Shown: positions 1 through 7,702, counted from the stretch's first letter. The stretch: 32,221 bases of DNA from an uncultured Bacilli bacterium (GCA_944358865.1 CALVRV010000016.1:1-32221); one strand, 5' to 3'. Translations and numbers: made by a program. The notes: generated by a model from the sequence alone, not told the origin.

Positions 1-142
1 GCGCTACAACTTATAAATGGTTAATTTCAGATGATGATGGGTTTGGTAGTAATGTAATTCTTATCAGCGCTACAACTGTAGGCGCGACAGGTGTTAATGA
101 TCTTAAGTTTGGTAGTAATGTAATTCTTATCAGCGCTGCTTT
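1..142 (+). CRISPR. Trailer end of a CRISPR array (36-bp repeat, 30-bp spacers)
   Basis: One complete 36-bp repeat lies at 41-76; it starts GTTTGGTAG and ends CTACAAC. A second copy at 107-142 is identical over its first 31 bases and degenerate in the last five (GCTTT instead of ACAAC). Bases 1-10 are the last ten bases of a third copy. The spacers at 11-40 and 77-106 are both exactly 30 bp and unrelated to each other. The 66-bp period, GTTT start, AC end and partly complementary ends (GTAG/CTAC) match type II repeats of Bacilli. Decay of the final repeat marks the leader-distal end, so the leader and cas genes should lie upstream, outside the window. No cas gene, tracrRNA or anti-repeat is visible here. 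The subtype is inferred from repeat form only. Confidence 0.88.
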
Positions 143-225
143 TAAAAATGATAGTGTCCCTTAAATACCTATATTTTTTTATTATTTTTATTTTTGCATA
201 AATCCCACTTTAACCTTTTAACATC

Positions 226-254
226 TTTTCAACATATCTTTACTATGATATAGT
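226..254 (+). promoter_or_regulatory. Probable promoter of the DegV gene, with overlapping palindrome
   Basis: A -35-like TTTTCA (226-231) and a -10 TATAGT (249-254) are spaced 17 bp apart. The AAAGGA at 264-269 is the likely ribosome binding site for the ATG at 285, although the spacing is rather long. A perfect 7-bp inverted repeat (TTACTAT, GAT, ATAGTAA; 240-256) overlaps the -10 and could be an operator. Confidence 0.45.
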
Positions 255-284
255 AAGACATCGAAAGGAAAACAATTATATATT

Positions 285-1160
285 ATGAAAGTTGCTGTTG
301 TTACAGATCAAAATGCTGGATTTACAATAGATGAAGCAAAACAATTATCTCTTAATGTTATTAAGATGCCTATTGTTATTGAAGGTGAAGATTATTTTGA
401 AAATTATACAATTTCTGAAGAAGAATTTTTTAATAAATTAGCGAGTACTGAAAATGTTAAGACTAGTCAACCATCCATTGGTGAAATTATGGATTTATGG
501 ACTAATTTATTAAAAGAATATGACAATATTGTTCACATTCCTATGTCAAGCGCTCTTAGTGAAGGATGTGCTTCAAGTAAAGCCTTAGCAAATGATGAAC
601 AATTTAAAGGTAAAGTATTTGTTGTAGATAATCACCGTATATCTGTTACCTTAAAAAGTGCAGTTAGAGATGCTTTATATTTAGCAAGTATTGGTAAAAG
701 TGGTGCCGAGATTAAACAAATATTAGAAGATGAAGCTTATAATTCAACAATTTATATTATGGTTGATACTCTTAAATATTTAAAAAGGGGTGGCAGGGTT
801 ACACCTAGTGCAGCATTACTTGGAGAAGCATTACATATTAAACCAGTTTTAACTATTTTAGGTGGTAAACTCGATGCTTTTAAAAAAGTCTTAGGAACTA
901 AAAAAGCAAAAAGAGTCATGATTGACGCAATTAAAAATGATAGAAATAATAAATTTAAAGATATTAAAGATGAAGATTTAGTGTATGCAATTGCTTATAC
1001 ATATGATAAAGATGCTGCTAATATGTTTAAAGATGAAGTAGTTAAAGAATTTAATTTAGATCCTAATAATGTTGAAGTTAATCCTTTATCATATAGTGTT
1101 GCTACTCATATTGGGCCTGGTGCTTTAGCGGTTACTATTTCTAAAAAAATATATAGGTAA
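285..1160 (+). CDS. DegV family fatty-acid-binding protein (FakB-like)
   Basis: This 291-aa protein has the length and motifs of the DegV/FakB family, which binds one fatty acid and presents it to the kinase FakA for phosphorylation and entry into phospholipid synthesis. Visible landmarks are TSQPS (60-64), the SSALSEG loop (88-94, where the family usually has SSGLSG), GGRVT (about 168-172) followed by ALLGEALHIKPVL, and HIGPGALAV near 274-282. It is cytosolic, with no signal peptide. Four bases separate it from the thioesterase gene, so the two are probably cotranscribed. A separate small FakA-like domain follows at 1755, but a complete FakA is not in the window. The family call is firm; the fatty-acid role comes from family knowledge, and which fatty acid is bound cannot be read from the sequence. 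Confidence 0.9.
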   Translation: MKVAVVTDQNAGFTIDEAKQLSLNVIKMPIVIEGEDYFENYTISEEEFFNKLASTENVKTSQPSIGEIMDLWTNLLKEYDNIVHIPMSSALSEGCASSKALANDEQFKGKVFVVDNHRISVTLKSAVRDALYLASIGKSGAEIKQILEDEAYNSTIYIMVDTLKYLKRGGRVTPSAALLGEALHIKPVLTILGGKLDAFKKVLGTKKAKRVMIDAIKNDRNNKFKDIKDEDLVYAIAYTYDKDAANMFKDEVVKEFNLDPNNVEVNPLSYSVATHIGPGALAVTISKKIYR

Positions 1161-1164
1161 TTTT

Positions 1165-1671
1165 ATGAAAGTTATATCTAAACAACATAATTCAAAAATG
1201 TGCTTTATATGTGGTATGGATAATCGAATTGGATTACATGCTCAATTTTATAATATGGAAGATAATAGTGTTATGACCATATTTAAATATAATAAAGAAC
1301 ACCAATCATTTCCTAATCGGGTCCATGGTGGATTAATTGCCACAATGCTTGATGAATTAGGTTTACGAGCGTTATGGGCATTAAAAGGAGAAACATCTTT
1401 TGGTGTCACTACTTCTTTAGAAGTTAAATATAAAAAACCTGTTCCATATGATACGACATTGATAGGAAAAGGGGTCGTATCATATTATTCAAAATTATTT
1501 GTTGATATAGATACTTATATTTATGATGAATATGGTACATTACTAGCAATTGGTAAAGATAAATATATGTTATTAGATGTTAATAAAATCGCTAGTGATG
1601 TTAAAGTTCATGAAGAGATGCCTTATTTAATTGAAGATAATGTTAAAGAAATTAATTTTTTAACTAAATAA
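1165..1671 (+). CDS. PaaI-type hotdog-fold thioesterase
   Basis: A 168-aa cytosolic protein with the arrangement of PaaI/YbgC-like acyl-CoA thioesterases. It has an N-terminal CFICGMDN segment, then HGGLIATMLDELG (about 54-66), which is the central hotdog helix with its conserved His-Gly-Gly. The strands that follow (SFGVTTSLEVKYKKPVP) are typical of the fold. The likely reaction is hydrolysis of an acyl-CoA or acyl thioester; the substrate is unknown. The start follows the DegV stop by 4 bp, so translation is probably coupled. Its placement beside a fatty-acid-binding protein suggests acyl-chain turnover, which is inference. The Cys pair at the N-terminus (CxxC) is common in this subgroup but its role is unclear. 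Confidence 0.82.
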   Translation: MKVISKQHNSKMCFICGMDNRIGLHAQFYNMEDNSVMTIFKYNKEHQSFPNRVHGGLIATMLDELGLRALWALKGETSFGVTTSLEVKYKKPVPYDTTLIGKGVVSYYSKLFVDIDTYIYDEYGTLLAIGKDKYMLLDVNKIASDVKVHEEMPYLIEDNVKEINFLTK

Positions 1672-1701
1672 ATAAGCAATTATTTAGCGAATAAATAAAT
1701 A

Positions 1702-1730
1702 TTTAACGATTTTTTTAAGTTTGATATAAT
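1702..1730 (+). promoter_or_regulatory. Promoter of the 1755-4483 operon
   Basis: TTTAAC (1702-1707) and a perfect TATAAT (1725-1730) lie 17 bp apart. A GAAGGGA ribosome binding site (1739-1745) precedes the ATG at 1755. Confidence 0.7.
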
Positions 1731-1754
1731 GAATTCAAAGAAGGGATAATATTT

Positions 1755-2006
1755 ATGCTAGAATTTCGTTACGATACACAATTATTAATTGAGGGTAAAA
1801 ACCTTGATGAAGATAAAATTAATGAATATATTACTAAGAATTTTAAAGGTGATTGCCTTTTAGCGGTCGGTGATGATGAACTTATTAAAATTCATTTTCA
1901 TACAAATGAGCCTTGGGATGTATTAAAATATTGCGCTACACTTGGTGAAATATATGATATTGTCGTTGAAGATATGGATCGACAAGCAAGAGGATTAAAA
2001 GGATAA
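1755..2006 (+). CDS. Stand-alone FakA C-terminal-like domain protein
   Basis: This 83-aa protein resembles only the last ~80 residues of FakA/YloV, the fatty-acid kinase related to dihydroxyacetone kinase. The shared pattern is an N-terminal FRYDTQLLIEG strand, then LLAVGDDELIKIHFHTNEP (about 35-53; FakA has a VVGDDxLVKVHVHTN motif), and an ending like IVVEDMDRQ (FakA: KIENMREQ). The DhaL nucleotide-binding and middle domains are absent, and the upstream DNA holds a promoter rather than a broken kinase, so this is a free-standing gene and not an obvious pseudogene. It has its own TATAAT promoter and SD. The downstream gene starts at the next base. In FakA this domain is linked to the interaction with FakB. 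Here it may serve the DegV protein at 285, or it may be a remnant; the sequence cannot decide. Confidence 0.7.
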   Translation: MLEFRYDTQLLIEGKNLDEDKINEYITKNFKGDCLLAVGDDELIKIHFHTNEPWDVLKYCATLGEIYDIVVEDMDRQARGLKG

Positions 2007-2447
2007 ATGTCAGATCAATTAGTTATTGATGGCGCTAATGTGATAACTTTAAATAAAAATAACAAATTTAAAGCGATGACTTGTGCTTGGACCATGATGG
2101 TAGATTATGATCGTATTTTGATGCTGATTGGTAGTCAATCTGATACCGGCAATTCTTTATGTGTTGGTGATTTTGTTGGTGTATCAGCTTTAAATAAAGA
2201 TCAAAAAGATATTGCTATTGAATTTGGTGAAAACCATTCTGATTCTTTTGACAAATTTTATTCTTTACATCTTAGTAATTATAATGGTGTCTATGTTGTT
2301 AAAGATGCAAAAACTATCATGCACTGCCAAGTACTAGATATTATTCATTTAAAAGAAGAAGAAAAAGATCATCTCGTTCATCTAAAAGTATTAAATTATC
2401 AGACTAATCCAGATAAAAGATTTTTAAATTATGATGAGGTGTATTAA
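2007..2447 (+). CDS. Flavin reductase-like FMN-binding split-barrel protein
   Basis: A 146-aa protein with the N-terminal pattern of the flavin reductase-like family: an early strand GANVITL, then KAMTCAWTMMVDYDRILMLI (about 22-41), then a conserved region with SLCVGDFVGVSAL (about 50-62), where related proteins place the flavin phosphate. These proteins bind FMN and pass electrons from NAD(P)H or another donor. The start ATG directly abuts the previous TAA, with AAAAGGA upstream as SD, so the genes are translationally coupled. It has no signal peptide although it precedes an exported nuclease. The partner and substrate are unknown. Confidence 0.72.
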   Translation: MSDQLVIDGANVITLNKNNKFKAMTCAWTMMVDYDRILMLIGSQSDTGNSLCVGDFVGVSALNKDQKDIAIEFGENHSDSFDKFYSLHLSNYNGVYVVKDAKTIMHCQVLDIIHLKEEEKDHLVHLKVLNYQTNPDKRFLNYDEVY

Positions 2448-2449
2448 GA

Positions 2450-4483
2450 ATGAAACATTTTAAATCTTTACTATTATTAAGTGCTATATCATTAATTGGT
2501 ATAGCAAGTTTTTCTTTTGCGCCAATTAATATTAGTAAAGTAGAAGCTAGTGTTGGTAATCATGTTACTGATCCTAATACTTATTATGATGACGTAGAAA
2601 ATTTAATAGGTAATGATTTATTGCTTGGTTTACACGATTTAATGTTTGAAACACATAAAACTTATACCTCTTATGCTGATTTAGGCAAAAATGAATATCA
2701 AAGATATACCGATCCTTATCCTGGTAAGGATGGATATGTTATTGGTTTTTATAGCCACCGAGCTATTAAAGCAGATTGGGATGGTAATACATATAATCGT
2801 GAACATGTATGGGCTCAATCTTTAAGTGGAAAAACGATAGATGGTGAAGATGATTTATATGGCGAATCTGGTGGTGGTGCTGACATGCATCATATTCGTC
2901 CAGAAGTCTCAGGTCTTAATAGCTCAAGAGGCAATAAATTATTTGGTGAAGTTAGTAATGGCTCAACTTGGGATGGCTATATTAAAGGTGATTTAGTTTC
3001 CTGTTATAGCGGTAATGTTTTTGAACCCCATGATGAAGTTAAAGGTGATGTAGCAAGAATTGTTATGTATATGTATATGCATTACAATACTAGAACCTAT
3101 TTAGGTGGAAGCGCTGCTACTTATAATGAAAGATATACTGATATCAATAAACCATTAATTATTACTAATATTATTGCTAAACCAAACACAGATGATTGTT
3201 TTAATTTATTATTAGAATGGAACGATTTAGATCCAGTTGATGAAATTGAAGAAACAAGAAATGAAGCCGCAAGTAAATATCAAGGCAATCGTAATCCATT
3301 TATTGATCATCCTGAATATGCTGAATATATTTGGGGAGATCAAACAATCGTTGATAAAGAAGTTGTTGGAATGGAAATTGATACTTCAAATGTTAAAACT
3401 TTATTTAATGTTGGCGATACATTTACTTATGATGGCTTAGAAGTATCTTATGTTTATGATGATAACACTACTAAGACTACTAGTGATTATGAAGTTATTG
3501 CTCCTAGTTTAGATAGTAAAGGTGTTAAAACTGTTACTGTTAATTCTAAAAGTTACGATTATAGTGCAACATATAACATTACTGTTACTGATGTAGAAAT
3601 TCCTTCGAGTGGTTCACAATTTGAAAAAGTGACAATTGTTAGTCAAATTGAAGATGGCCAATATCTAATTGTTAATGAAAATCATAATGTTGCCCTTAAT
3701 AGCGGTCTAGCACCTATTGATGCCGTTAATAATTATGTAGAGGCCACTATTAATGATAATATTATTGCCTATGATGATTCTTTAAGTAATGCGGTGGTTA
3801 CAATTACAAAAGAGAGTAGCGATAATTATTCTATTCAAACCTCTTTAGGTACTTATATTTATAGTACAGGTAGTGAAAATGAACTAAATACTTCATCTAG
3901 TAAACAAAATGTCACTATTTTCTTTACAAATAATGATGTTGATATTTGTTTTAATAATAAACGTTTAAGATTTAATTCTGATAAGAATCAGATGCGATTT
4001 AGATTTTATAAAGAAACATCATATACTGGTCAAGAAGCTATCCAATTATATAAATATGTAGAAGGGGATAATTATTTTGCTAATGCGATTGATTTTGCAA
4101 AACAATTTAATAATAAAATCGATTCTGTCTGTGATTATAATGGTAATACCGATATTGATGAATTAAATAATATTTGGTTAGAATTAAAGGATACTTATTT
4201 AAATCTTGATCAAAATATTAAAAATTATTTAACTGATGATTATGGATTGATAGATGATAATATTTATGAATTTTTATCTAGCTATGATTATATTGTTAAT
4301 AAATATCTTAATTTAGATGATTATTTATTAAGAAGAAGTGCTTCTAATAGCAACAATTTATCAAATATCGTTATAAATAACACTGATTCATTAATAATTA
4401 TTATTGTAACAAGCGCTATTTCATTAAGTTTAATTTTAGTAAGTGTTTTAATCTTTAAAAACAAGAAGAAAAATCAACAATAA
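2450..4483 (+). CDS. Secreted, membrane-anchored endonuclease I family nuclease
   Basis: A 677-aa surface protein. Residues 1-34 form a signal peptide (KSLLLLSAISLIGIAS core). Residues about 50-270 are an Endonuclease I (EndA/Vvn-type) domain with NREHVWAQS (117-125) carrying the probable catalytic His, DMHHIRPEVSGLNSSRGN (145-162), and an aromatic/Met-rich helix after FEPHDEVKGD (191-200). A bacterial Ig-like domain follows at about 305-390 (VGMEIDTSN through NITV). A Ser/Thr-rich beta region and a helical region come next. A C-terminal TM segment (about 645-668) followed by KKKNQQ anchors it to the membrane; there is no LPXTG. The family digests DNA or RNA outside the cell for nucleotide scavenging, biofilm or defence roles. 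It sits 2 bp after the flavoprotein gene in the same operon. Two features differ from the short secreted family members: the Ala in HVWA (many relatives have Pro) and the C-terminal anchor. Confidence 0.88.
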   Translation: MKHFKSLLLLSAISLIGIASFSFAPINISKVEASVGNHVTDPNTYYDDVENLIGNDLLLGLHDLMFETHKTYTSYADLGKNEYQRYTDPYPGKDGYVIGFYSHRAIKADWDGNTYNREHVWAQSLSGKTIDGEDDLYGESGGGADMHHIRPEVSGLNSSRGNKLFGEVSNGSTWDGYIKGDLVSCYSGNVFEPHDEVKGDVARIVMYMYMHYNTRTYLGGSAATYNERYTDINKPLIITNIIAKPNTDDCFNLLLEWNDLDPVDEIEETRNEAASKYQGNRNPFIDHPEYAEYIWGDQTIVDKEVVGMEIDTSNVKTLFNVGDTFTYDGLEVSYVYDDNTTKTTSDYEVIAPSLDSKGVKTVTVNSKSYDYSATYNITVTDVEIPSSGSQFEKVTIVSQIEDGQYLIVNENHNVALNSGLAPIDAVNNYVEATINDNIIAYDDSLSNAVVTITKESSDNYSIQTSLGTYIYSTGSENELNTSSSKQNVTIFFTNNDVDICFNNKRLRFNSDKNQMRFRFYKETSYTGQEAIQLYKYVEGDNYFANAIDFAKQFNNKIDSVCDYNGNTDIDELNNIWLELKDTYLNLDQNIKNYLTDDYGLIDDNIYEFLSSYDYIVNKYLNLDDYLLRRSASNSNNLSNIVINNTDSLIIIIVTSAISLSLILVSVLIFKNKKKNQQ

Positions 4484-4543
4484 TTAACTTTATTTAATTT
4501 TTGATTATGATAAAATGTTTTTGTTAAGAGAGGTCTATTTAAA

Positions 4544-4768
4544 ATGAAACTTGCAGCTTTTATTCTTTCATTAATTACAACTATTTCTTATGGAGTATTT
4601 ATTATTCCTTTATTTTGGTGTATTCCAATGACAGTTCACATTTATAAAGCTTATAAAGGAGAAACTACTTTAAGTGTTGAATTTAAAGTATGCGAACTCT
4701 TATTTGTAAATCTTGTTTCTGGTATTTTGCTTTTAGTAGATAACGATGAAGAAACACAAACTAATTAA
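4544..4768 (+). CDS. Small two-TM membrane protein of unknown function
   Basis: This 74-aa protein has two hydrophobic segments (about 3-30 and 50-66) separated by a short polar loop with YKAYKGETTLS. It ends in an acidic tail (DNDEETQTN). Small proteins of this form are widespread in Firmicutes but I do not recognise a function. An AGAGAGG-like SD (4527-4533) precedes the ATG by about 10 bases. A TAAAAT (4511-4516) may be its -10, without a clear -35. The end of the gene overlaps the next gene by 23 bp in a different frame. Confidence 0.65.
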   Translation: MKLAAFILSLITTISYGVFIIPLFWCIPMTVHIYKAYKGETTLSVEFKVCELLFVNLVSGILLLVDNDEETQTN

Positions 4769-5189
4769 TAAAATTGCCTTATTAGGGATTATTCCTTTTA
4801 TTATTTCTTGTCAAAATAATAATGCTTATTATCAAGATTATATAAATAATAAGCAAGTTTTATCTTTAGATTATTATAATCATTTAGTGTCACAAGGATC
4901 CTACATGAAGGGATTAGAATTATATTGTTATAATTATCAAGATAATTATTATTCTATTTTAATGTTAGGTACAAATAGATTAAAATACCAAGATGAAATT
5001 ATTTATTTACAAGATAATTATTTTCTTGATATCGAATCTATGAAAGAAATTATATCTTTATATCCTAAACAAGATGAAATATCTTTGATGTTAATAAATT
5101 ATCATCCTAGTGAAGATGAATTAAGTTCTTGTCATCAATTTGATGATAGTGAAGAATATGTAATGCTAGCGACATATTTTAATTTGTAA
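4746..5189 (+). CDS. Putative lipoprotein, unknown function
   Basis: A 147-aa protein with a lipoprotein signal: positive MKKHK start, hydrophobic core, and IISC|QNNN lipobox with the Cys near residue 22. The mature part is rich in Tyr and Asn, has no recognisable domain and has no further TM, so it should sit outside the cell, tethered to the membrane. It starts inside the previous gene (23-bp overlap) and lacks a clear SD, so translation probably depends on coupling. The overlap suggests the two small proteins are made together. Confidence 0.6.
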   Translation: MKKHKLINKIALLGIIPFIISCQNNNAYYQDYINNKQVLSLDYYNHLVSQGSYMKGLELYCYNYQDNYYSILMLGTNRLKYQDEIIYLQDNYFLDIESMKEIISLYPKQDEISLMLINYHPSEDELSSCHQFDDSEEYVMLATYFNL

Positions 5190-5224
5190 TTAAAAACTTA
5201 TAATCATTTAAATTTTTAAAGTAT

Positions 5225-5230
5225 TATAAT
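5225..5230 (+). promoter_or_regulatory. -10 box placing the start site at the ZIP gene ATG
   Basis: A perfect TATAAT ends 6 nt before the ATG at 5237, so transcription should begin at or within a base of the start codon. There is no SD between the box and the ATG. No good -35 is visible. Confidence 0.5.
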
Positions 5231-5236
5231 ATCTTT

Positions 5237-6061
5237 ATGATTTACATGATTATTTTTTCTTTTATAGGAACACTATTTGCCACATTTTTAGGTTCTTTAA
5301 TTTCATTATTAACAAATAATATTAATAAAAGAATTTTAAATTTTTTAAATAATTTTTCTTTAGGCATCATTATTGGATTTATCTTTTTAGAATTAATTAA
5401 AGAATCAATCGAATTATTTTCTAGCGCCGTTAATGATAATATTTTAGGAACTTTTTATAGTGTACTTATTATTATTTTTAGCGGTCTAATATTTTATTTA
5501 TTACATGAACTTATCCATAAATTTTCATCTCATCATCATAAAGATAATGATGATAAAATCCCTTGTTTAGATCATGGACATATTTTAGAAATTAATAAAA
5601 ATAGTTCGTTATTAAATAATATTGTTTTTATTTTAGCTATTTTAATTCATAACATACCAGAAGGATTATCTTTAGGAGTTAGTTTTACTTTATTAAATAA
5701 TGATAATATTCCAATATTTGGAATAATTATGGCCATTATTTTATTTTTACATAATCTAATAATTGGTTTTATGATGTCAAATAATTTAAAAAATATTACT
5801 AATAATAAATACAAATTATTATTTGTTCCTTTATTAACAGCGTTTATGAGTTATACATTTGCCTTAATTGGATATTTTGTTACTAATTTAGATATATCTT
5901 TATTATTTAATGCGATTGCCTTATCAATAAGTTCTGGATCATTATTATATGTTTTATTTATTGAATTAATTCCACAAAATTATTATCAATATAAAGATCG
6001 ATTTTCTTTTATTTATATTATTCTTGGGATAGGAATTTGTCTTATTTTAATAGCGATTTAA
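5237..6061 (+). CDS. ZIP family divalent metal transporter
   Basis: A 274-aa integral membrane protein with about eight TM segments. The ZIP signature HNIPEG (138-143) lies in the TM that forms the metal site. LHNLIIG (171-177) occupies the place of the second metal helix. The loop between TM3 and TM4 is rich in His and Asp (HELIHKFSSHHHKDNDD, about 90-106), as expected for a metal-collecting cytosolic loop. ZIP proteins import Zn2+, Fe2+ or Mn2+; the ion is not fixed by the sequence. The gene lies alone between a lipoprotein gene and the MerR gene, on its own promoter, and its mRNA is predicted to be leaderless. The initiator could also be the Met at residue 4, but the promoter position favours 5237. 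Confidence 0.87.
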   Translation: MIYMIIFSFIGTLFATFLGSLISLLTNNINKRILNFLNNFSLGIIIGFIFLELIKESIELFSSAVNDNILGTFYSVLIIIFSGLIFYLLHELIHKFSSHHHKDNDDKIPCLDHGHILEINKNSSLLNNIVFILAILIHNIPEGLSLGVSFTLLNNDNIPIFGIIMAIILFLHNLIIGFMMSNNLKNITNNKYKLLFVPLLTAFMSYTFALIGYFVTNLDISLLFNAIALSISSGSLLYVLFIELIPQNYYQYKDRFSFIYIILGIGICLILIAI

Positions 6062-6069
6062 TTTTTATA

Positions 6070-6100
6070 TTGACATAAAGTTAACTCTAGATGTTATTTT
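6070..6100 (+). promoter_or_regulatory. MerR-type promoter with 19-bp spacer and palindromic operator
   Basis: TTGACA (6070-6075) and TATTTT (6095-6100) are separated by 19 bp. This is the over-long spacer used by MerR activators, which twist the DNA to realign the boxes. The spacer contains an imperfect palindrome around AGTTAACT (centre near 6082), like operators of AdhR-type regulators. The expected start of transcription coincides with the ATG at 6107. Confidence 0.72.
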
Positions 6101-6106
6101 AATATT

Positions 6107-6451
6107 ATGACAATTAAAGAAGTAGCGATTAAATTTAATATCAATGAATCAACATTAAGATATTATGAACAAGAACAACTTATTGATAAAGTTGAAAAAT
6201 TAAAAAATGGACATAGAAATTATAATGATGAAAACATCAAACAAATTGAATTTGTATGTGTGCTAAGAAACGCTAATATCCCAATTCAAGTAATTAAAGA
6301 ATATGTACAATTATCTAAAATGGGTGATAATTATAAAAAACAAAGAATTGCTATTTTAAAAAATGAAAAACATAAAATAGATATACAAATTAAAAAATTA
6401 AAACAAGCATCTAAAATATTAAATAATAAGATACAATCAAACAATTATTAG
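6107..6451 (+). CDS. MerR family regulator, AdhR-like
   Basis: A 114-aa regulator. Its N-terminal winged helix reads MTIKEVAIKFNINESTLRYY with the family EQEQLI and NGHRNY signatures (1-40). This is followed by FVCVLRNANIPIQVIKEYVQL, with Cys51 at the position of the single reactive Cys of the AdhR/YraB group that senses aldehydes. A C-terminal coiled coil (about 78-110) gives the dimer. It sits on a typical MerR promoter, probably its own target, and is 9 bp upstream of an alcohol dehydrogenase gene, as in AdhR-adhA loci. Predicted role: switch on the ADH when reactive aldehyde (or another electrophile) modifies Cys51. The family is certain; the inducer is inference. No SD precedes the ATG. 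Confidence 0.85.
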   Translation: MTIKEVAIKFNINESTLRYYEQEQLIDKVEKLKNGHRNYNDENIKQIEFVCVLRNANIPIQVIKEYVQLSKMGDNYKKQRIAILKNEKHKIDIQIKKLKQASKILNNKIQSNNY

Positions 6452-6460
6452 GAGGTAAGT

Positions 6461-7636
6461 ATGTTAGGTAATTTTTCTTATTGTAATCCGACAAAACTTT
6501 ATTTTGGAGATGAGTCTTTATCTTATTTAAAAGATGAATTAAAAAAATATGGAAACAAAGTGCTGTTAGTTTATGGTGGTGGCTCTATTAAAAAAATCGG
6601 CTTGTATGATGAAGTAATTAATATTTTAAAACAAGCAAATAAAGAAATATTTTTTGATAGCGGTGTAATGCCAAATCCAACTTTAGAAAAATTATATGAA
6701 GGAATTAAAATTGCTAAAGACAATAATATTGATTTTATTTTAGCTGTTGGTGGTGGTAGTGTTATTGATTATAGTAAAGCCTTATCAGCGTCAATTCATT
6801 GTAAAGAAGATCCATGGAAAAGATATTATGAAAAGATGTTAGAACCGGATTGTAAAATTGTTCCTATGGGATGTGTTTTAACAATGGTAGGCACTGGTAG
6901 TGAAATGAATGGTGGCGCGGTTATTACAAATACAGATAAAAAATTAAAAATTGGTCATGTTTTTAATGAAGAAGTTTTTCCTAAATTTGCTATTTTAAAT
7001 CCTAAATATACATATTCTTTGCCACATTATCAAATGGTCGCAGGTATTTTTGATATCTTTTCTCATATTATGGAACAATATTTTAGTGATTTTGATGATA
7101 ACACTAGTGATTATATTATGGAAGGATTAATGAATTCTTTAATTAATTCATCACTTATAGCAAATAAAGATCCTTTAAATTATGAAGCAAGAAGTAATAT
7201 CATGTGGATTGCGACATGGGCATTAAATACATTAGTCGCTAAAGGTAAGACAACAGATTGGCAAGTACATATGATCGGTCAACAAGTCGGAGCGTTTACT
7301 AACGCTACACATGGTATGACTCTAAGTGCTGTTTCTATTCCTTATTATCGTTATATCTTAAAAGATGGATTATTTAAATTTAAACGGTTTGCAATTAATG
7401 TTTTTAAAGTTGATCCAAAAAATAAATCTGATGAAGAAATTGCAAATGAAGGATTAAATTGTTTATTAGATTATATGAAAACACTTAATCTAGTTTTAAG
7501 TATCAAAGACTTAGGTGTCAAAGAAGATATGATTGATGATATTGCTAATTCATGTTTTTGTAATCAAGGTGGATATAAAACCTTAAATCATGACGATATT
7601 AAAAAAATATTATTAGAATCATATAATCAAGAATAA
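6461..7636 (+). CDS. Iron-containing alcohol dehydrogenase (YqhD/BdhA-like)
   Basis: A 391-aa group III Fe-ADH that interconverts aldehydes and alcohols with NAD(P)H. The N-terminal half is the nucleotide-binding domain: GGGS at 97-100, and GTGSEMNGGAVITN (about 144-157). The metal ligands expected for the family are present: Asp198 and His202 (FDIFSHIMEQ), His270 (WQVHMIG) and His284 (ATHGMTLS). The length and spacing match YqhD/BdhA enzymes. A strong SD (AGGAGG) precedes the ATG, and the gene is 9 bp from the MerR regulator, so it is probably cotranscribed and induced by it. Likely use: aldehyde detoxification or fermentative alcohol formation. Whether NADH or NADPH is used cannot be told. 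Confidence 0.92.
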   Translation: MLGNFSYCNPTKLYFGDESLSYLKDELKKYGNKVLLVYGGGSIKKIGLYDEVINILKQANKEIFFDSGVMPNPTLEKLYEGIKIAKDNNIDFILAVGGGSVIDYSKALSASIHCKEDPWKRYYEKMLEPDCKIVPMGCVLTMVGTGSEMNGGAVITNTDKKLKIGHVFNEEVFPKFAILNPKYTYSLPHYQMVAGIFDIFSHIMEQYFSDFDDNTSDYIMEGLMNSLINSSLIANKDPLNYEARSNIMWIATWALNTLVAKGKTTDWQVHMIGQQVGAFTNATHGMTLSAVSIPYYRYILKDGLFKFKRFAINVFKVDPKNKSDEEIANEGLNCLLDYMKTLNLVLSIKDLGVKEDMIDDIANSCFCNQGGYKTLNHDDIKKILLESYNQE

Positions 7637-7646
7637 TTTTTTGTAT

Positions 7647-7690
7647 AAAAAAAGCATGAACTAATGTCAATATCATATTCATGCTTTTTA
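7647..7690. terminator. Bidirectional terminator between convergent genes
   Basis: A 12-bp stem (AAAAAGCATGAA 7649-7660 with TTCATGCTTTTT 7678-7689) has A-runs and T-runs on both sides, so it can end transcription of the ADH gene and of the leftward ABC exporter operon. Confidence 0.88.
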
Positions 7691-7702
7691 TTTTGGTTTA
7701 TT

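Noticed and set aside
3-164. Open frame across the CRISPR repeats ending at a TAA, looking like a protein C-terminus with 22-aa repeats (FGSNVILISA)
   Set aside because: The spacers are unrelated while the 36-bp repeats are identical, and spacer length is exactly 30 twice. A coding repeat would diverge more evenly. A 66-bp period is divisible by 3 by chance.
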